Shown here: positions 13,641-17,651 of the stretch, one piece after another
Position numbering within the stretch: the first letter of the stretch is position 1
Layout: each line of letters starts with the position of its first letter
NCBI GenBank assembly: GCA_900757285.1
Contig: CAAENI010000078.1
Span: 1 to 17,651, forward strand
Origin: an uncultured Collinsella sp.
GTDB lineage: Bacteria; Actinomycetota; Coriobacteriia; Coriobacteriales; Coriobacteriaceae
Length of the DNA stretch: 17,651 nt
Direction: 5' to 3'
Position numbers and translations under genes: made by a program
Notes under the pieces: generated by a model
What the model was told of the DNA's origin: nothing
The model's database searches: none
What the model saw: only the letters and a program-made list of their open reading frames with translations

Positions 13641-15281
13641 ATGATCGAAATCACCCAAGTCAACGCGTCGCTCGATGAAGCCGGCGATGAAAATGCCTGT
13701 CTCATTGTTGGCAAGCGAGTCGCCAAGCGCGTCCTACGTTGCAAGGACTCCGAGATCAAGTCCATCGAGCTCCACCGCAAATCAATCGACGCTCGCAAAA
13801 AACGAGACGTCCATTTTATCCTGGGCTTTCGTGTTGAGCTGACTAGTCCCCACCTCGAGCGAGAAGCGGTCGACAGCGTTGCCGAGCGTGACCGCTCGCG
13901 CGTACGCGCGATAGAAGACGATGAGCCTTCATTCCCCTCCCCCGCCTCCGACGCGCCTCAAGAACGCCCTGTCGTTGTCGGCGCCGGATGCGCCGGCCTT
14001 TTCGCTGCGCTTACGCTCGCCGAAGCAGGTCTTAAGCCCTTGCTCATCGAGCGCGGCGACCCGGCATTTCGCCGCTCGCAGGCGATCGACCTCTTTCTAA
14101 AGGAGCGCATCCTCGACCCCGAGAGCAATATCCAGTTTGGCCTGGGCGGCGCGGGGACCTTCTCGGACGGCAAGCTCAATACGGGAACCAAAAATCCCGC
14201 CCATCGCCTTATCCTCGAAACCTTCGTCGAGGCGGGTGCGCCCCGCGATATTCTGTGGGATGCCAAGCCGCACATTGGCTCCGACATCCTTCCCGCGGTC
14301 GTCACCACTATATCCCAGCGCATCGAGCAGCTCGGAGGTGTCGTCCGCTATCGAACGAAGCTCGTCGACATTCGCATCGACGCGTCTGGCGCCATCACCG
14401 GTATTGATGTCCAATCGTCCCAAGACGCCGCTTGCGAGCCAATCGAGACAAAGCACCTCATCCTCGCCTGCGGGCATTCCGCTCGCGATATTTTTGAGCT
14501 CCTTAAGGGCCACAACGTGGCCCTCGCACAAAAGACCTTTGCCATGGGCGTTCGCATCGAGCATCCGCAGCGCGACATCGACCGAGTCCAATACGGAGCC
14601 TCGGCGGGACATCCTGCCCTCGGAGCAGCCCCTTACAAGCTCGTCGCCCATCTTCCCAACGGCCGCAGCGTGTTCTCGTTTTGCATGTGCCCCGGCGGGC
14701 AGGTTGTCGCCGCCTCTTCCGAGCAGGGCCACCTGTGCGTCAACGGCGCCAGTCTCAATGCCCGCGACGGACGCAACGCAAATGCCGCCCTGCTCGTTAA
14801 CGTCACACCCGAGGACCTTCCCAACGATGACCCACTCGCCGGCATCGAGCTCCAGCGTGCCTGCGAGGCGGCCGCCTATCGCCTGGGCGGTTCCAACTGG
14901 AACGCACCGGCACAGCTCGTCGGAGATTTCCTCGCAGGACGTGCCAGCAAGGCGCCCGGAAAGGTAAAGCCCACCTATCCGCTCGGTGTGACCTGGACGG
15001 CAATTGACGAAGCCCTGCCGCAGCATATCGTCGAGTCGCTCCGCCTGGGACTTCCCCTACTCGGAAAAAAGCTACGCGGCTACGACCGCCCCGACGCCGT
15101 TCTTACCGGCGTGGAGACTCGTTCGAGCTCACCGGTCACTGTCACCCGAGACCGAACGTGCCATGCCATGTCGACCCCGGGCCTCTATCCTTGTGGTGAG
15201 GGAGCTGGATATGCCGGCGGCATCATGAGCGCGGCCACCGACGGCATCCGTTGTGCCGAAGCCCTGATCGCAGACCTCTAA
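13641..15281 (+). CDS. FAD-dependent dehydrogenase, COG2509-like
   Basis: Predicted cytoplasmic flavoprotein of the uncharacterised COG2509 group. 546 residues. The first 105 or so residues are a separate N-terminal region with the motif LHRKSIDARKKRDVHFILGF (about 44-63), characteristic of this group as I recall it, followed by an acidic/Pro-rich linker. The FAD domain begins at VVVGAGCAGLFAA (111-123), then GLGGAGTFSDGKLNTGTKN (about 167-185), which resembles the FAD-contacting loop of the group, and ends with LYPCGEGAGYAGGIMSAATDG, the second FAD-binding motif. The ATG at 13641 has AAGGAG six bases upstream; an in-frame upstream extension to 13518 overlaps the preceding gene and its terminator and is rejected. 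The substrate is unknown. It is convergent with uvrB. Confidence 0.87.
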   Translation: MIEITQVNASLDEAGDENACLIVGKRVAKRVLRCKDSEIKSIELHRKSIDARKKRDVHFILGFRVELTSPHLEREAVDSVAERDRSRVRAIEDDEPSFPSPASDAPQERPVVVGAGCAGLFAALTLAEAGLKPLLIERGDPAFRRSQAIDLFLKERILDPESNIQFGLGGAGTFSDGKLNTGTKNPAHRLILETFVEAGAPRDILWDAKPHIGSDILPAVVTTISQRIEQLGGVVRYRTKLVDIRIDASGAITGIDVQSSQDAACEPIETKHLILACGHSARDIFELLKGHNVALAQKTFAMGVRIEHPQRDIDRVQYGASAGHPALGAAPYKLVAHLPNGRSVFSFCMCPGGQVVAASSEQGHLCVNGASLNARDGRNANAALLVNVTPEDLPNDDPLAGIELQRACEAAAYRLGGSNWNAPAQLVGDFLAGRASKAPGKVKPTYPLGVTWTAIDEALPQHIVESLRLGLPLLGKKLRGYDRPDAVLTGVETRSSSPVTVTRDRTCHAMSTPGLYPCGEGAGYAGGIMSAATDGIRCAEALIADL

Positions 15282-15307
15282 CGCACGAATTCCAGCGCGC
15301 AAAAGAC

Positions 15308-15343
15308 ACAGGCCCCAAGCTCCACAGGGAACTCGGGGCCTGT
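15308..15343. terminator. Convergent, probably bidirectional terminator
   Basis: ACAGGCCCC (15308-15316) pairs exactly with GGGGCCTGT (15335-15343); the 18-base interior can extend the stem with a mismatch (AGCTCC against GGAACT). It lies between the convergent FAD dehydrogenase and uvrB genes. On the minus strand it is followed by GTCTTTTGCG, on the plus strand by TCACTATTTCTTA, so it can serve uvrB well and the plus-strand gene moderately. Confidence 0.75.
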
Positions 15344-15346
15344 TCA

Positions 15347-17587
15347 CTATTTCTTAAACCGTGCACCCTGGCGTTTTCTGCCCGATGCGAACGTGGAACC
15401 CTTGCGGGCCTGCGAACGTAAGCGCTCAATCGTCTCGTCCTCAGACGCACCCTCGAGCATCGCCCGAATCTGAACGACGGCATCGCGCAGGCGCGCCGCC
15501 TCCTCAAAGTCCATGGCGGCAGAAGCGTTACGCATATCCTCTTCCATGGTTTCGACGATCCGCACAAGCTCGTCATGCGGCAGTTCTTCCAACTGCTCCG
15601 CAAGTGTCTGCTCGGGCGCCACCGTTTCCGGCACGCCACCCTCGCCCGACTCATCGGGCGTATAGAATGCGCCATGGCCAAGAGAGTCGCCCTTCGAGCG
15701 TCCCTTGGAACCCACGGTTTTTTCGGCCTCGGCAATAAAACTTGAGATGTCGTTGATGGCCTTGCGCACCGTCTTGGGCACAATGCCATGCTCTTCGTTA
15801 TATGCCATCTGAATCTCGCGACGGCGCTGCGTCTCCTCGATGGCCTCTTTCATCGAATCGGTCACAACGTCTGCATACATGATGACTTCGCCATCGGCGT
15901 TACGGGCCGCGCGGCCAATCGTCTGAATCAGCGAGCGGCGGTTGCGCAAGAAGCCTTCCTTATCGGCATCGAGAATTGCCACCAGTGAGACCTCGGGAAG
16001 GTCTAGGCCCTCGCGAAGCAGGTTGATGCCAACGAGAACATCGATCTTGCCCTCGCGCAGCGTTCGCAGGATCTCGACACGGTCCATCGTCGCTGTATCG
16101 GAGTGCATGTAATTGACCTTAATGCCGGCATCAAGCAGATGGTCGGTCAGGTCCTCGGCCATGCGCTTGGTGAGCGTGGTCACCAGCACGCGCTCCTTGC
16201 GGGCAACGCGCTCGCGAATCTCGTCCTCAAGATCGTCAATCTGCCCACGAACCGGACGCACATCGATCTTGGGGTCGAGCAGACCGGTCGGACGAATGAT
16301 CTGCTCCACGTCGTTTTGGCTCACCCGCAGCTCGTAGTCGCCCGGTGTGGCCGAAACATAGATAAACTGGGGTATCCTTGCCTCAAACTCATCGAAACGA
16401 AGCGGGCGATTATCGAGTGCCGACGGAAGACGAAAACCATGCTCAACAAGCGTAACTTTGCGCGAACGGTCACCTTCGTGCATGCCGCGAATCTGCGGCA
16501 CCGTCACATGGCTCTCGTCGATGATGCAGAGCATGTCCTTGGGAAAGTAGTCGATCAGGGTAAACGGCGGCTCGCCCGGCTTACGTCCATCCAGATGACG
16601 CGAGTAGTTCTCGATGCCGTTGCAAAAGCCCATCGTCTCGAGCATTTCGAGATCATAATCGGTACGTTGCTGCAGGCGCTGTGCCTCGAGCAACTTGTCG
16701 GTCGCCTTGAGCTCCGCCACGCGCTTCTCGCACTCTTCGCTGATCGATTTCAGAGCTGCCTTGACCTTCGGCTTCTCGGTCACGTAGTGCGATGCCGGCC
16801 ATACGGGGATGGCCTCGTACTCACGAACCATCTCTCCGGTGACCTCATCGATCTCGGCAATCAGCTCGACCTCGTCGCCAAAGAACTCAAACCGCAACGG
16901 ATGCTCGGCATAAGGCGGATACACGTCGACAACATCGCCGCGCACGCGGAACGTGCCGCGCGCCAGGTCATAGTCATTGCGATCATATTGAATGTCGATA
17001 AGTGCATGGATAAAGTCATCGCGCTCGAGCGGCACCTTCTTGTCGACGTTTGGAGCCAGACCCGCATAGTCCTCAGGAGAGCCAATGCCATAGATACACG
17101 AGACCGATGCGACAACGATCACATCGCGTCGAGAGAGCAGTGACGCGGTCGCCTGATGGCGCAGCATCTCGACCTCTTCGTTAATCGAGGAGTCTTTCTC
17201 GATATATGTATCGCTTTGCGGCACATACGCCTCGGGCTGATAGTAGTCGTAGTACGAGACAAAGTAGACCACAGCGTTATTGGGAAAGAACTCTTTGAGC
17301 TCGCTCGCAAGCTGAGCGGCGAGCGTTTTATTGGGAGCCATGACAAGCGTCGGCTTCCCCAGGGCCTCGATGGTTTTAGCCATCGTAAAGGTCTTGCCCG
17401 AACCAGTCACGCCCAGCAAAACCTGATAGCGATCTCCATCCCTCACGCCCTGCACAAGCGACTCAATGGCCTTAGGCTGAGAACCTGCAGGCTCATAAGG
17501 AGATACAACCTTAAACGGCACCTCAGAGCCCTCAACGCCAAAACGTTTGAGTTCTCCTCCAACACGCTCAACTTCAAATTCCGCCAT
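15347..17587 (-). CDS. uvrB: UvrB, excinuclease ABC subunit B
   Basis: Helicase-fold subunit that verifies the lesion and recruits UvrC. 746 residues; 660-680 is usual. Walker A GVTGSGKT (59-66); beta-hairpin region YYDYYQPEAYVPQSDTYIEK (112-131), used to clamp DNA; DESH box (357-360); YVSATPG (410-416); helicase motifs V/VI (INLLREGLDLPE at 521-532, QTIGRAARN at 555-563); C-terminal UVR domain (about 671-710) that binds UvrC. The extra length is a 20-residue N-terminal lead, a linker of about 50 residues before the UVR domain (622-670), and a basic tail after it (711-746, ending GRKRQGARFKK). The start at 17587 has AGGAG five bases upstream. It is alone on its strand at this end, behind a TATACT -10 (17613-17618). 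Confidence 0.97.
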   Translation of the reverse strand: MAEFEVERVGGELKRFGVEGSEVPFKVVSPYEPAGSQPKAIESLVQGVRDGDRYQVLLGVTGSGKTFTMAKTIEALGKPTLVMAPNKTLAAQLASELKEFFPNNAVVYFVSYYDYYQPEAYVPQSDTYIEKDSSINEEVEMLRHQATASLLSRRDVIVVASVSCIYGIGSPEDYAGLAPNVDKKVPLERDDFIHALIDIQYDRNDYDLARGTFRVRGDVVDVYPPYAEHPLRFEFFGDEVELIAEIDEVTGEMVREYEAIPVWPASHYVTEKPKVKAALKSISEECEKRVAELKATDKLLEAQRLQQRTDYDLEMLETMGFCNGIENYSRHLDGRKPGEPPFTLIDYFPKDMLCIIDESHVTVPQIRGMHEGDRSRKVTLVEHGFRLPSALDNRPLRFDEFEARIPQFIYVSATPGDYELRVSQNDVEQIIRPTGLLDPKIDVRPVRGQIDDLEDEIRERVARKERVLVTTLTKRMAEDLTDHLLDAGIKVNYMHSDTATMDRVEILRTLREGKIDVLVGINLLREGLDLPEVSLVAILDADKEGFLRNRRSLIQTIGRAARNADGEVIMYADVVTDSMKEAIEETQRRREIQMAYNEEHGIVPKTVRKAINDISSFIAEAEKTVGSKGRSKGDSLGHGAFYTPDESGEGGVPETVAPEQTLAEQLEELPHDELVRIVETMEEDMRNASAAMDFEEAARLRDAVVQIRAMLEGASEDETIERLRSQARKGSTFASGRKRQGARFKK

Positions 17588-17612
17588 GGATACTCCTAAC
17601 TCATATATCTGC

Positions 17613-17618
17613 AGTATA
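17613..17618 (-). promoter_or_regulatory. Candidate -10 element of uvrB
   Basis: TATACT on the minus strand, five of six consensus positions, 25 bases upstream of the uvrB ATG, so transcription would start only about 20 bases before it. The region at -35 (TAGGAC) is weak. A GTTCG half-site at the window edge suggests possible LexA control. Confidence 0.4.
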
Positions 17619-17651
17619 CGCAGGCGGCAGGCATAGTCCTATACGAACCGA

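Noticed and set aside
14097..15026. 309-codon minus-strand frame inside the FAD dehydrogenase gene
   Set aside because: It is a shadow of a gene with clear FAD motifs and a good ribosome binding site.
16103..17143. 346-codon plus-strand frame inside uvrB
   Set aside because: It is antisense to conserved UvrB helicase motifs and has no family features.
1..17651. tRNA, rRNA, CRISPR, insertion sequences, phage genes, toxin-antitoxin pairs, a defence system
   Set aside because: I looked for cloverleaf-like stems, evenly spaced repeats, transposase or integrase motifs and small paired ORFs, and saw none. Every long stretch is explained by housekeeping genes.

Overview
The window is a moderately high-GC bacterial chromosome segment whose proteins look like those of the class Coriobacteriia (actinobacterial gut anaerobes, Collinsella-like). 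That placement rests on remembered family resemblance (UvrC, UvrB, the Tat-type lipoprotein, the LTA-synthase-like protein) and not on a search. Nearly all of it is coding and chromosomal in character. I see no tRNA, rRNA, insertion sequence, phage gene, CRISPR array or attachment site.

Layout. (1) 1-1454, minus: the first 484 residues of an ABC-transporter solute-binding lipoprotein (peptide type); its 3' end lies outside the window. (2) 1455-1819: a 365-base non-coding stretch with stacked promoter-like elements on both strands, a perfect 9-bp inverted repeat over one of them, and a perfect 11-bp inverted repeat next to the uvrC stop. (3) 1820-5953, minus: a compact operon ybaK-murJ-uvrC, with a 3-base gap and then directly abutting stop and start codons. 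(4) 6086-8965, minus: uvrA, with a hairpin behind it. (5) 8966-9158: the divergent uvrA/LTA-synthase-like intergenic region, holding a good LexA-box candidate. (6) 9159-15281, plus: an LtaS/sulfatase-fold membrane enzyme, then mrp and a HI0933/BaiN-type flavoprotein (stop and start abut), then a leader with promoter and terminator-like hairpin, and a COG2509-type FAD dehydrogenase. (7) 15282-15346: a convergent terminator. (8) 15347-17587, minus: uvrB.

Together, all three subunits of the UvrABC nucleotide excision repair excinuclease lie on the same strand within about 16 kb, interleaved with envelope genes (murJ, LTA-synthase-like), a tRNA-proofreading gene (ybaK) and an Fe-S/flavin group (mrp, HI0933-like, COG2509-like). 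UvrC carries an altered cysteine pattern where its Fe-S cluster normally sits. I found no clearly new multi-gene system. The best leads are the SOS-type site at uvrA with a matching half-site at the uvrB edge, the UvrC cysteine variant, the palindromic operator before the transporter gene, and the attenuator-like leader of the FAD dehydrogenase.
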